The notes: generated by a model not told the origin, from the sequence alone. Positions 54,500-63,650 are shown, counted from the first letter of the stretch. The stretch: DNA of 64,000 nucleotides from Leeuwenhoekiella aestuarii (GCF_004104055.1 NZ_QOVJ01000008.1:1-64000); one strand, 5' to 3'. Numbers and translations: made by a program.

Positions 54500-55654
54500 T
54501 CAGACAGAAAAAGGAGTTTCAGAATCACACGTTGTCTGTTTAAGATACCACGAATACATTCGGTTAATACCTTCCTCAAGACTTACCTGAGCGCGCCATC
54601 CCAAAGCATGTATTTTTTTGGGGTTTGTTAATTTCCGCATCGTGCCATCCGGATTATTTGAATTGAATACCAAAACTCCTTGAAAATTGATTTGAGATTG
54701 TATGAGTCTTGCCAGATCTTTGATCGAGATATCTTCTCCGGTACCGATATTGATATGGGTGTTGCGAATTTCAGCAGGTTGCCCCTCGACTGCGCTCGGG
54801 GTGACATCGGTAAAGTCGCGATTTTCCATAATAAAGACACAGGCATCAGCCATATCTTCACTCCATAAAAATTCACGTCTGGGCTTTCCACTCCCCCAGA
54901 CCTCTACGTGAACAGGTCCCCCTTCCTGACCTCCCTCAAAGGGTGAGGAACCACTAATACCATATTTTTTTAAAATATTAAGGATGACCGCTTCAGAATC
55001 GGTACCATCCACCCCTTCAATCGGCAGCTTATTCAGATCAGCCCTCAGGCTGTCCCAGTCATTTTGCTCCAGCGCTTTTCCCAGATGCATTTTACGCATC
55101 AGGGCCGGAAGCACGTGAGACTTCTCCAGATCAAAGTTATCATTAGGGCCATACAAGTTGGTAGGCATCACCGAAATAAAGTTGGTTCCGTATTGCAGAT
55201 TATAGCTCTCACACATCTTGATCCCGGCGATTTTAGCAATAGCATAGGGTTCATTAGTATATTCTAACGTATCGGTCAGCAAATACTCCTCTTTCATGGG
55301 TTGCGGGCAGTTCTTGGGATAAATACATGTACTGCCTAAAAACAAGAGCTTTTGTACCCCAGCTTTATAAGCCTGATGAATTACATTGTTTTGGATCATC
55401 AAATTCTCATAAATAAAATCCGCTCGATAGGTGTTGTTAGCGATAATCCCCCCCACCTTGGCTGCTGCTAAAAATACGCACTCGGGTTGCTCCGTCTCAA
55501 AAAAGGAAGCAACAGCCGCAGTATCGCGTAAGTCTAATTCACTGCGCTTCCGGTATACGAGATTGGTATAACCTTTAGCCTCCAGATTTTTTACAATTGC
55601 AGAGCCCACCAAACCACGATGGCCCGCGACAAATATTTTTGAATCTTTATGCAT
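54500..55654 (-). CDS. fcl: GDP-L-fucose synthase with two repeat-derived insertions
   Basis: A 384-residue enzyme that makes GDP-L-fucose from GDP-4-keto-6-deoxymannose (epimerisation and NADPH reduction). Family marks: IFVAGHRGLVGSAI at the start, FLGSTCIYPKNCPQP with the catalytic Ser/Cys region, and YAIAKIAGIKMCESY with Tyr-x3-Lys. The usual length is about 310-325. Two extra stretches are encoded by dispersed repeats: residues about 235-247 (SSPFEGGQEGGPV; bases 54915-54952) and about 282-293 (TDVTPSAVEGQP; bases 54778-54811). Both keep the frame and sit in loops before conserved blocks (VEVWGSGKPRREFLW and INIGTGEDISI). Follows gmd after 85 bp. Confidence 0.93.
   Translation of the reverse strand: MHKDSKIFVAGHRGLVGSAIVKNLEAKGYTNLVYRKRSELDLRDTAAVASFFETEQPECVFLAAAKVGGIIANNTYRADFIYENLMIQNNVIHQAYKAGVQKLLFLGSTCIYPKNCPQPMKEEYLLTDTLEYTNEPYAIAKIAGIKMCESYNLQYGTNFISVMPTNLYGPNDNFDLEKSHVLPALMRKMHLGKALEQNDWDSLRADLNKLPIEGVDGTDSEAVILNILKKYGISGSSPFEGGQEGGPVHVEVWGSGKPRREFLWSEDMADACVFIMENRDFTDVTPSAVEGQPAEIRNTHINIGTGEDISIKDLARLIQSQINFQGVLVFNSNNPDGTMRKLTNPKKIHALGWRAQVSLEEGINRMYSWYLKQTTCDSETPFSV
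54778..54811. repeat. Dispersed repeat translated inside fcl (copy 2)
   Basis: Contains cccctcgactgcgctcgggg, the common gtcaccccgagcgcagtcga-type repeat of flavobacterial intergenic regions. A related copy lies outside genes at 2251-2274. Here it gives the peptide TDVTPSAVEGQP. Confidence 0.75.
54915..54952. repeat. Dispersed palindromic repeat translated inside fcl (copy 1)
   Basis: Reads ggtcccccttcctgacctcc then ctcaaagggtgaggaacc. It contains the imperfect hairpin cctcaccctttgagggagg on the coding strand and gives the peptide SSPFEGGQEGGPV. No second copy of this type was seen in the window, but it has the build of a palindromic repeat. Confidence 0.6.
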
Positions 55655-55739
55655 CTAGATCAATTTATAAACTTTAGAAAAATACCACGACCAAATCCCA
55701 TTTCCAGTCTAATTTAAGATTTAAATTAGCGCATGCGTC

Positions 55740-56852
55740 TTATTCAAAATAATTATAAATAGCATACCCTCCGTTTTGAAGGTGCTTATCTTTCTTCATT
55801 AAATTCAAATCACTTGTCACCATCTCTTTAACCAAATCTTTCAGTTCGTATTCGGGCTTCCAGCCCAACTTATTGAAAGCCTTAGAAGCATCTCCAATTA
55901 ACAAATCTACCTCGGTTGGTCTAAAATACATAGGATCAACCGCTAATACTTCTTTGCCTAATTCCAATTGATAATCGGGATGGGAGCAGTATTTAATATA
56001 GCCTTTCTCATTAACACCTTCACCTTCAAAAGCGAGTTCAATACCTAGCTCTGCAAAAGACATGCGCACAAAATCCCGCACAGGAGTTGTAGTTCCGGTG
56101 GCGATCACCCAATCTTCAGGTACTTCGGCTTGTAAGATCATCCACATCATCCGTACATAATCTTTAGCATGTCCCCAATCGCGTTTCGCATCCAGATTCC
56201 CTAAATAAAGCTTTTCTTGCAGTCCTAATGCTATTCTTGCGGCTGCACGGGTAATTTTACGGGTTACGAAGGTTTCCCCTCGTAAGGGCGATTCATGATT
56301 GAATAAGATTCCATTGCACGCGTACATCCCATAAGCCTCTCTATAGTTTACGGTAATCCAATACGCATACATCTTAGCAACCGCATAGGGAGATCTCGGA
56401 TAAAAAGGAGTGGTTTCAGACTGTGGCACCTCCTGTACTTTGCCATAAAGTTCTGATGTTGAAGCCTGATAGATTTTTGTTTTATGCTCCATCTTCAATA
56501 ACCGCACAGCATCTAATATCCGCAGGGTACCCAACCCATCGGCATTACCTGTATATTCCGGCGTTTCAAAAGATACCTGCACATGACTCATTGCTGCCAG
56601 GTTATAAATTTCATCAGGCTGGATTTCCTGGATCAAACGAATCAGATTGGTACTATCCGTCATATCCCCGTAATGCAAAATAAAATTTCGGTCTTTAATA
56701 TGAGGATCCTGATACAAATGATCTATACGATCGGTATTGAATAAAGAAGACCTGCGCTTCATACCATGTACTTCATACCCTTTGTTCAATAGAAATTCAC
56801 TTAAATAAGCGCCATCCTGTCCGGTTACACCGGTTATAAATGCTTTTTTCAT
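55740..56852 (-). CDS. gmd: GDP-mannose 4,6-dehydratase
   Basis: A 370-residue enzyme that converts GDP-mannose to GDP-4-keto-6-deoxymannose, the first step to GDP-fucose. The sequence is well kept: [60 protein letters not shown], the catalytic region [16 protein letters not shown] with [15 protein letters not shown] (Tyr-x3-Lys), and [18 protein letters not shown]. First gene of the 17-gene cluster; about 900 bp without genes precede it and should hold the main promoter. Confidence 0.96.
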   Translation of the reverse strand: MKKAFITGVTGQDGAYLSEFLLNKGYEVHGMKRRSSLFNTDRIDHLYQDPHIKDRNFILHYGDMTDSTNLIRLIQEIQPDEIYNLAAMSHVQVSFETPEYTGNADGLGTLRILDAVRLLKMEHKTKIYQASTSELYGKVQEVPQSETTPFYPRSPYAVAKMYAYWITVNYREAYGMYACNGILFNHESPLRGETFVTRKITRAAARIALGLQEKLYLGNLDAKRDWGHAKDYVRMMWMILQAEVPEDWVIATGTTTPVRDFVRMSFAELGIELAFEGEGVNEKGYIKYCSHPDYQLELGKEVLAVDPMYFRPTEVDLLIGDASKAFNKLGWKPEYELKDLVKEMVTSDLNLMKKDKHLQNGGYAIYNYFE

Positions 56853-57781
56853 GAGTTAACAGTTTATTGGTTCCATAGCTTCGCATCTTGAGTCCCAGTT
56901 CGGAATCCATCTCCAGCTAATATTTTAACAATTCGGTTTAAATAAGTGTATTGAATTCAACTAATTATTAAGCCAACTAAATGTATAAGGGGGCTATAGG
57001 CATTCCAACAATTAACTGTTAATTTATTGAAGGTTTCATCGTCAAAACCAAACCTTTCATAAGACTACATCGAATTCGTTAAATTTTATTCAAGAATTTT
57101 AACACTTAACTGAGTATTTTCTGTTAATGAATAATAAATAAATAAGAATATTTAATTTCATTAAGATTCCATGATTGAGAATAAAAAACACCCATGCATT
57201 TATAGACTTATCATCACGCAAAAAAAGGCCAATTTTCAGCAGAAAAATAGAGTACTTCAACACTGTTTTTAGTGTTTCTCTATTTAAAGAGTTTAGATGC
57301 AAGAGAATGACCTATACATCGTGCAGGTTCCTGCTTTACGAAACTATAGGTAAGTAAGGAGTATTAAACAGTATAGCGGTTCCAGTAGTCAAAACACGCA
57401 GCTACCACAGGGCTTTCCCAAATGATAGTATCACAACAGGTTTAATTCAAAATACTCTATAATTTAAAACGGATAAGAATAGGTGCTTATCTGTTTAAAA
57501 AAATCCATTTAACACCACAGCCGCTATGCCCCGATTTTTTAGAATGATTTCAATAATCTATTTCTTAAAAGCAAATCGCTATTTTGCTTAGTATATGCAC
57601 ACCTACAGTATTACGAAAGCAGCAGCACGATGCTACTTTTTAATGAGTAAAAAATATAAGTAAATATCCCTCTCGCACTAAAATATTGTATTTCATCGAT
57701 TATTATTGCACAACACCCCATAAATCAATTTATTTCCTTAAATTAGATTCACAAGTCTTTAGTGAAATTAATTCTAAGCAT
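56853..57781. other. Long A/T-rich intergenic region upstream of the exopolysaccharide cluster
   Basis: No gene is supported. A perfect inverted repeat aattaa-ctg-ttaatt lies at 57010-57024, and aactgttaa recurs near 56856. The region separates the divergent gmd and 57782 genes and is the likely control region for the exopolysaccharide operon. I could not find a full TAnnTTTG box close to gmd. Short frames at 57099-57357 overlap on both strands and look like chance. Confidence 0.4.
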
Positions 57782-58588
57782 ATGCACGTTATACCCGAAA
57801 AAAAAGTCTCAGAACTTGAAGATGTTAAGCAGTTTGCGTTATTAGAGGAATTTGAAACGGCAGACCGGTATATCAAAGCAGGTTTTAGCGAACTTCAGAA
57901 CAAGACTTTTGATACTGATCTGTATAGATTTCCTTTTGAACTGGTTGCACAGGGATTAGAGCGATTTATGAAAGCATACCTGTGTATAGCTCATTATCAT
58001 ACTTACCAAAAACTGCCCGACCCTGATTATTTTCAGCTCTTAGGTCAAGACTTAGAAACTTTATTCGAAGAAATCTTAGATACCTATTATTTCAGTTTTG
58101 ATAAAAAACAGTACCAATTGGATATCGAATTTTTAAAAAACAGTTTAGAGCTTAAAGGCCTGATCAAGATCCTATCAAGTTATGGCCAATTGTCACGTGA
58201 TGAAAACTTTAAAGTAGTCTTAGGCAATACAACAACTAAACTAAAACCCTCAGAATTATGGTTTGATTACCGTAACAGATTCCTTAAGCAACACAAAACC
58301 GAACAATCTGAATTTAGGGAATTGAGTTACGAAGCCCATAAAAAATTGACCCAACACTGTATCATTCTGATCGAAAAATTGTGTGCTGCCCTTTCTCGGC
58401 AATTTATATTTAAACGACTTGGTGAAAAAGGATTACAATTAGCTTCAACAATGGTATTTGAATACGGTATGCTGTATCCTCAAGATTATGGCAAAAAAAA
58501 TTACGGGTGTTCTGCAGAAGAACCTCTTTTAAAACCGCAGGATAAACTGCCTTCTAAATTGATGCGCTTCTTCAAATCTAATGAATAA
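57782..58588 (+). CDS. Unrecognised alpha-helical protein, possibly HEPN-like
   Basis: A 268-residue protein from the ATG at 57782; the frame is open back to a TTG at 57686, but nothing supports that start. No signal peptide or membrane segment. It seems largely helical, with FPFELVAQGLERFMKAYLCI near the N-terminal end that recalls the first helices of HEPN-like or DUF4062-type helical bundles, but I do not see the Rx4-6H motif clearly. Charged, cytoplasmic. It stands alone between the exopolysaccharide control region and a repeat element. Function unknown. Confidence 0.6.
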   Translation: MHVIPEKKVSELEDVKQFALLEEFETADRYIKAGFSELQNKTFDTDLYRFPFELVAQGLERFMKAYLCIAHYHTYQKLPDPDYFQLLGQDLETLFEEILDTYYFSFDKKQYQLDIEFLKNSLELKGLIKILSSYGQLSRDENFKVVLGNTTTKLKPSELWFDYRNRFLKQHKTEQSEFRELSYEAHKKLTQHCIILIEKLCAALSRQFIFKRLGEKGLQLASTMVFEYGMLYPQDYGKKNYGCSAEEPLLKPQDKLPSKLMRFFKSNE

Positions 58589-58609
58589 AATTTATGTGAA
58601 TTGAGTACA

Positions 58610-58767
58610 CTACATCGGGGCAGGCCAGCGGAACAATACATTTCAGAACGAGAAATATCCAATAGGATTTAAGTCTTGATTATCCCAAAAGCTGAATGTC
58701 ATTTCCAGAGGTCACCCTAAGTTTATTGAAGGATATTTTTGAGAACACTGTATTCAAGAACCTGCAA
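58610..58767. repeat. Composite dispersed element at the 3' side of the RteC gene
   Basis: Blocks in order: ctacatcggggcaggcc, ggaacaatacatttcagaa, a weak form of the tctcgattatc block, then gaatgtcatttccagaggtcaccctaagttt (shared with 21424-21450 and 30982-31003) and gaaggatatttttgagaaca running up to the RteC stop codon (shared with the copy at 31 kb). Confidence 0.6.
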
Positions 58768-59598
58768 TCAAGCCTCATCCTGCCGCATCTTATATTCCAA
58801 CTTCAGGATCAGCTCTTCCAGAAACTTAGTTCTGCTTCCCTTTCGGGCTTTGATTTCCCCATACGTTTTATAAACCCCATCCAGCTTAACATTAAAAAAA
58901 TCTTCAAAAGAGGCCACTATCGTACTCAGGTCAGACAACCCATGATTTAAATATTGGGAGGCGTATAACGCATAAATAAGCTCGACTAAGGCAGTTTTAG
59001 ACCCCGACCAGAGCATCACATGATGCTTCTGAGGTAAATAAACAGCTTCACTACTCGGGTTTAAGGTCTTAAGCGCATCTCGTAGGTAATGAATAAGCCG
59101 GTACATCGCCTGCACTTGGGCCCAGAGCATATCGTGCGAACTGCTGAACTCAGCATAGTCATAATGGTACAGCATCGGGGTTATGGGAAAATTCTGCTGC
59201 GCATGGCGCGTAAAGAACTGATGATCCAGATAGGTATGTTCTTCTTCCATATACCGTACAAAATGCATATTGCGGTTAAAGAACTTATTGATCTTACGCA
59301 ACTCCTTTTTATAAAACCGGGTCTGAAAAGAAACTCCGGCCTTGGGTTTCCGCAGCTCACACGTGCGCATTTCAGTAAAATAGATGAGATAACTCATCGG
59401 GCAGGGTTTGAGATGCTTAAAAAAATGGATCTCCTGAGGCACATCTTCAAAATCTTCCTGCTCCACGAGCTCCTTGAGATTGACCAGAGTTTTAGATGCG
59501 ACTTCAATCCCCAATGCTGCTTTTTTAAGGGGTTCAGGTACTACGAATACCCGGGTGTTCAATTCTTGGTGAAAGTTGTGTAGCGCTGTAGCAAACAT
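58768..59598 (-). CDS. RteC-domain protein
   Basis: A 276-residue protein from the ATG at 59598; an in-frame TTG at 59649 is the only longer start. The family signature of RteC is clear: EIHFFKHLKPCPMSYLIYFT, RKINKFFNRNMHFVRYMEEE, TYLDHQFFTRH, EFSSSHDMLWAQVQAMYRLI, LMWSGSKTALVELIYALYAS and GEIKARKGSRTKFLEELILK. RteC was described as a helical regulator of excision of tetracycline-resistance conjugative transposons; chromosomal members are common in Bacteroidota and mostly uncharacterised. No transfer genes are seen here. It follows the AOS-GNAT gene after 92 bp on the same strand. Its 3' end is duplicated at 31 and 32 kb. Confidence 0.86.
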   Translation of the reverse strand: MFATALHNFHQELNTRVFVVPEPLKKAALGIEVASKTLVNLKELVEQEDFEDVPQEIHFFKHLKPCPMSYLIYFTEMRTCELRKPKAGVSFQTRFYKKELRKINKFFNRNMHFVRYMEEEHTYLDHQFFTRHAQQNFPITPMLYHYDYAEFSSSHDMLWAQVQAMYRLIHYLRDALKTLNPSSEAVYLPQKHHVMLWSGSKTALVELIYALYASQYLNHGLSDLSTIVASFEDFFNVKLDGVYKTYGEIKARKGSRTKFLEELILKLEYKMRQDEA

Positions 59599-59690
59599 GG
59601 TAACATCAGTTAGACAGGTGAGTACATAAGGAGGCAGATGTATGTTCAAAACACAGGATATATAGGGATAACCGGTTGGTTACTTAAACG

Positions 59691-62102
59691 TTAAACGGAG
59701 TGAGCCGTACGCATCATTTCTAAGTGCTCCAGAAGAAAATTATCGTCAGTTTGCACAAAGGCCTGTTTGGGAATAACAGTTGCCCCCAGTTTCCGCTTTT
59801 CAAAATTAGCACTCATCCCAAAGTCAACCTGCTTCATATCCAATTTCCGGGCTCTTAAAATGGTTTGATACAAGAGCTGCCTGTAGGTTTGAAATTCCTC
59901 AAGATACCGGTAATCCAAACCGATTAAACTGGGAACATAGGTGCCGGCATAATTTTTATAACAAAACATAACGCCCAGCAAGCGGTCATCGGCAACAGCC
60001 TTAAGCAGTATACATTCCCAATTGGGATGGGTACGCATCGCTTCAAATGCCTCAAGGGGATACGTAAAGGTGTTCAGGCCGTAATTCTTTGATTTAACCT
60101 GTAGATACAGCTGGTAGTAAGCTTTTATATTTTTACGGCTAACCCGTTGAACCACGTTAGAGTTGACCAGACTTAAATAGGGTTCAATAGCTTTCTTAAA
60201 ATGCTTTTGGGAACGTTTAGAAAGGTATTGCGTATAATCTGCGGCCTCTTTATCATGCAAATCCTGCAATACACAGCTATCGGGCATATCGATAGGGATG
60301 TATCCCTGATCCTGAATTGCTTTTGACCAGTTGTAATTCAGATCAAAATCCCGCAGTACGGTCATAGAAACCTTCCATGTATGTGCCAGGTTTTCAATAT
60401 ATTCCAGCAATTGGGTTAAGGCCAGTTCGACCTGTGGATGTGCTTCATTCAGGTACAGGTGGTTTCCTTCGGTAAACAAGCAGCCCAGAGACAGCACCCG
60501 GGAGGTCTGTACATAAGGATCGGCTTCGCGTTGCTTTTCCAGTTCTTGAGAAACCGAAGCCGGAGCCAGCATATCGTTTTTCCAGAGGCTTTCGGTTAAA
60601 AAAGTCACCAGTACGGGGCAGTTGGCGTCATCTACAATTTGTACATACCTAAAGCGCCAGTTGTGCTCCGGTTGTTGAGCCTGCGTAAAGCTTTGTTCCA
60701 GATAAGCCAGCCCATCCTGATTCAGCATATGGGTTGTTCCCAGCGTATAATCCCAGTGGGAGTAATCAGTCTCAGTAATGGTTTTAAATTCCTGAAGTTG
60801 TAAATCCTGATTATTGGTGGCAAAAGGTTTTAAAGCGGTAAGATCCATACCGAAGGCCTTCCCTACCCGGGAACGGGAATTGTGCGTAACCCACAAAGTG
60901 GTATCATAGTAGCGGACTAATTGCTCAACCAGATGATCAATATCATCCAATGCATTGTGATTGGAGAGGGTAATACGAAGTCCGGTATTTTTAGCAGGTA
61001 CCGCGGGAAATAAGCCCAGGTTTACATAAATACCTTCCTCCATCAGGCGTTTTACAAGATAATAGCCCGTAGCCGGCAGGCCCGTGCCTATATAGAATAC
61101 AGGAGAACTGTTACGCGCAATAAGCGGTAAATGTGCTTCAGCCAGCTGCTGATTGAAATAATCAATGCGGTTTTTAAGCGCTTCCTGCAACTGATAGATC
61201 TCGTCAGATAAATGAATATTTGCCGAGGCTATGGCTGCTCCTACCGCACTGGGTTCTAACTGGGCCGAGAAGGTTAATGGTCCCCCGAAGTTTTTGATCT
61301 GATTGTAAAACTTCTTATGTGAACAGACCAGAACGGAGCCCGACGCCCCAAAGCTTTTACTCAGGGTGCCGAATACCAAAACATGTTCCGGCAGGGTTTC
61401 CAGCTGACTCATCACATACCCCCTCCCATTTTTACCTTTCCAGCTCATGCCGTGTACATCATCAAAATACAGGTATAGCTGCGGGTATTTCTTAGAGAGT
61501 TCGATCAATTCCTTAACGGGGGCATAGTCCCCGAACATCGAGTACACCCCATCAGCCATATACCAGATTTTAGAAACTTTAGAAGAAAGTTTTTGGATCA
61601 GGCTTTCCAGCATTTCCAGATTGTTATGCCGTACGAGTTGTACCGGTATTCCCCGTACTTTAAGCAGCTGAGCAGCATTTTGCACGCTCCAGTGCACCTG
61701 ATGATCCAGGAGCACGGCATCTTCATCCCGCACCACCGTAGGGATTACCGCCAGATGGCCCAGGGTGCTGTTCTTGGTGATGATTACCGGGTTTTCAAAG
61801 AGCAACTCCAGCTTTTCTTCCAGTTCTTCATAGAGCGGGTGAGAGATATAGGTTTTCGATAGGGGGAATTGGGTACCGTAGCGCGAGATGGCCCGCACGG
61901 CCCCCATTTTGAGCCGGTTGTCCTGTTCCAGTCCCAGATATCCCGTATTCCCAAAATGATAACAGGCTTTTCCCTTTACGGTAAGCAATCGGCCGCTAAG
62001 CCGCGCATCTTCGGCACGCAAATGTACAATACCTTCAGCCTTGGCTTCGGTGATCACTTTAGCAACGGTATCCAGAAAATGGTTGTGTTTGATTTGAGCC
62101 AT
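59691..62102 (-). CDS. Bifunctional alpha-oxoamine synthase / GNAT-fold protein
   Basis: An 803-residue fusion. Residues about 30-400 are a PLP enzyme of the alpha-oxoamine synthase family (BioF, KBL, CqsA relatives): NTGYLGLEQDNRLKMGAV, LLDHQVHWSVQNA with the PLP-stacking His, LYFDDVHGMS (Asp214/215, His217) and FGTLSKSFGASGS with the PLP-binding Lys249. Residues about 430-800 hold a GNAT/FemAB-like acyltransferase region (QKHFKKAIEPYLSLVNSN, LKAVADDRLLGVMFCYKNYA, KQVDFGMSANFEKRKLGATV). It may condense an amino acid with an acyl-CoA and modify the product. Substrates unknown. Divergent from the 62335 gene across a region with operator-like repeats. Confidence 0.85.
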   Translation of the reverse strand: MAQIKHNHFLDTVAKVITEAKAEGIVHLRAEDARLSGRLLTVKGKACYHFGNTGYLGLEQDNRLKMGAVRAISRYGTQFPLSKTYISHPLYEELEEKLELLFENPVIITKNSTLGHLAVIPTVVRDEDAVLLDHQVHWSVQNAAQLLKVRGIPVQLVRHNNLEMLESLIQKLSSKVSKIWYMADGVYSMFGDYAPVKELIELSKKYPQLYLYFDDVHGMSWKGKNGRGYVMSQLETLPEHVLVFGTLSKSFGASGSVLVCSHKKFYNQIKNFGGPLTFSAQLEPSAVGAAIASANIHLSDEIYQLQEALKNRIDYFNQQLAEAHLPLIARNSSPVFYIGTGLPATGYYLVKRLMEEGIYVNLGLFPAVPAKNTGLRITLSNHNALDDIDHLVEQLVRYYDTTLWVTHNSRSRVGKAFGMDLTALKPFATNNQDLQLQEFKTITETDYSHWDYTLGTTHMLNQDGLAYLEQSFTQAQQPEHNWRFRYVQIVDDANCPVLVTFLTESLWKNDMLAPASVSQELEKQREADPYVQTSRVLSLGCLFTEGNHLYLNEAHPQVELALTQLLEYIENLAHTWKVSMTVLRDFDLNYNWSKAIQDQGYIPIDMPDSCVLQDLHDKEAADYTQYLSKRSQKHFKKAIEPYLSLVNSNVVQRVSRKNIKAYYQLYLQVKSKNYGLNTFTYPLEAFEAMRTHPNWECILLKAVADDRLLGVMFCYKNYAGTYVPSLIGLDYRYLEEFQTYRQLLYQTILRARKLDMKQVDFGMSANFEKRKLGATVIPKQAFVQTDDNFLLEHLEMMRTAHSV

Positions 62103-62186
62103 AGTAAAGAAGTTTGGTTATTTCAGATGAAAACTAACCAATTATTAATATGCTGAATGCCAGACCTTCCGGTTTACCTAAAAATA

Positions 62187-62264
62187 TTCCCTAATACTTT
62201 ACTTTTTATCCCTGAGACTTTAGTTTGAAAACAATGAGTTAAAAAAAAATCCCTCATACTTTAG
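62187..62264. promoter_or_regulatory. Three direct 16-bp operator-like repeats (divergent promoter region)
   Basis: ttccctaatactttac at 62187-62202, atccctgagactttag at 62208-62223 and atccctcatactttag at 62249-62264. All point the same way. Starts are 21 and 41 bp apart, i.e. two and about four helical turns, so the sites lie on one face of the DNA. Two more copies precede the gene at 63733. Direct, phased sites are typical of AraC-type activators, and one is encoded next door (62742-63650). Confidence 0.65.
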
Positions 62265-62334
62265 ATTAAATCCGTTACAACTAACTAATTAGAAGGGTTT
62301 TTTGATATTTTTATCCTACCAAAATATGTTCACC

Positions 62335-62715
62335 ATGCGTCCTGATTATGAAAACGCGTATGCTGAATATCGGATTAAAGCGGGAATCCTGTTTTTATAT
62401 TACAAACCCCAAGCCTGCCTAACCCTACACATAGCAGAACAGGTGGTACACGATCGTCTTGCCTTACAAACCGGCAAGGCTTATCCGGTATATTGCGATG
62501 TGCGTACTATTATTGACTCCGACAAAGAAGCCCGTGACTATCTCTCACGAATGGGTAATGATCTCATACATGCACTGGCGTTTCGGGTAAATTATCCCGT
62601 TTCAGAAGTGATGATGCAATTTTATTTAAAGAACGGCACAGGTAAAATCCCTACCCAATTGGTGGTCGACATACGATCGGCCTACTCCTTTTTAAAAAGC
62701 TACAGCAACCTCTGA
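62335..62715 (+). CDS. DUF7793-like (STAS-type fold) small cytoplasmic protein
   Basis: A protein of 126 residues from the ATG at 62335 (129 from the ATG at 62326; a TTG at 62302 lies before a -7-like box tattttta at 62306-62313 and is unlikely). The pattern YAEYRIKAGILFLYYKP, VVHDRLALQTGKAYPVYCDV, DKEARDYLSRMGNDLIHALA and KIPTQLVVDIRSAYSFLKSY fits the DUF7793 family, which resembles STAS domains. No membrane segment. It may bind or restrain the AraC regulator encoded 26 bp downstream; this is inference. Confidence 0.7.
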   Translation: MRPDYENAYAEYRIKAGILFLYYKPQACLTLHIAEQVVHDRLALQTGKAYPVYCDVRTIIDSDKEARDYLSRMGNDLIHALAFRVNYPVSEVMMQFYLKNGTGKIPTQLVVDIRSAYSFLKSYSNL

Positions 62716-62741
62716 TCCTTTAAGCTAACACCGCTTAAACT

Positions 62742-63650
62742 ATGAAACACTTAAACACACACGCCAAACAAATCAAAACGATGATCCTGGAGATGGCTAA
62801 GGGTAATTTCAATTACCGCATCCCCCGCACAGATCAAAACAGTGAGACCCAAGCCATTGCTGCCCTGCTCAATATGCTCGCGCAGGAGTTAGAAGTCTCC
62901 TATAATCCCTTTGTATTCAATGCGCCGGCCCACAGCATTTTTAACGTTGACCATTACCTCTTTTTAATCGATCCACAACACCGCATCCTGTCTACAAACT
63001 TTGACCTTGACACCGGGAGCCCCTTAGTCGATCAAAACTTTGCCCACGTATTAACGGAAGCAGCTCAACAAACCTTTAAAAAACGCTTAAAGACACTCCA
63101 AAAACAGCATCAGTCCCACATCCCCTGCAAACTCGAATTGCTGGCTGCCGATGACCTGCTGGTACCGCTGGAATGCACCCTCTTTAGATTGGACTACGAT
63201 GCGGTAGCGGGTAACTTCCTGGTGGTGGCTTCCCGCATTCAAAGCCACAACCCGTTGATCAAAGAAGACGATTTTATACAAGAAGACTATCCGGTACGCA
63301 AACTCGAGGTACTCAAGAACACGCAAGACATTCAAAACATTCAAAAAGTAAAAGCCTATCTCAGGGAGAACCCCGAGGTTCGCATAGCTTCTTTAAAACT
63401 GCTGGGGCTGCGTTTTGGGCTCAATGAATACAAGCTTAAAAAAGGCTTTAAAGAGCTTTACCAGACCAGTGTGTTTAAATACCAATTGAAGCAGCGCTTA
63501 TACAAAGCCCGGCATCTCATTCGCACGACAACAGATCAACTCTCCTGCATTGCGATTAAAACCGGATTTAAATCGTACATCCATTTTGGACAGGTCTTTA
63601 AAAAAGAATTTGGTGTTGCACCCAGTCATTACCGAAAAAAAAACAAATAA
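62742..63650 (+). CDS. AraC-family regulator with HAMP-like and PAS-like sensor part
   Basis: A 302-residue protein without membrane segments. Residues 5-50 (HAKQIKTMILEMAKGNFNYR) look like a soluble HAMP-type coiled coil; about 65-165 look like a PAS domain (HYLFLIDPQHRILSTNFDLD, PLECTLFRLDYDAVAGNFLV); about 200-302 form the AraC double helix-turn-helix (VRIASLKLLGLRFGLNEYKL, SCIAIKTGFKSYIHFGQVFK, KEFGVAPSHYR). It would sense a small cytoplasmic ligand. The 16-bp phased repeats at 62187-62264 and 63650-63686 flank it on both sides and are its likely operators. Confidence 0.85.
   Translation: MKHLNTHAKQIKTMILEMAKGNFNYRIPRTDQNSETQAIAALLNMLAQELEVSYNPFVFNAPAHSIFNVDHYLFLIDPQHRILSTNFDLDTGSPLVDQNFAHVLTEAAQQTFKKRLKTLQKQHQSHIPCKLELLAADDLLVPLECTLFRLDYDAVAGNFLVVASRIQSHNPLIKEDDFIQEDYPVRKLEVLKNTQDIQNIQKVKAYLRENPEVRIASLKLLGLRFGLNEYKLKKGFKELYQTSVFKYQLKQRLYKARHLIRTTTDQLSCIAIKTGFKSYIHFGQVFKKEFGVAPSHYRKKNK

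Noticed and set aside
57099-57357. Two overlapping short frames on opposite strands before the exopolysaccharide cluster
   Set aside because: Strongly A/T-rich, overlapping, and without any recognisable protein pattern.
57686-57781. Upstream TTG start of the helical protein
   Set aside because: The added 32 residues are of low complexity for the family context, and an ATG with A-rich leader is present at 57782.
58768-59598. Integrative conjugative element indicated by the RteC-domain gene
   Set aside because: No integrase, relaxase or tra genes are present in the window; chromosomal RteC-domain proteins are common.
59599-59649. Upstream TTG start for the RteC-domain gene
   Set aside because: The added 17 residues have no family support, and the ATG at 59598 fits the usual start of RteC proteins.
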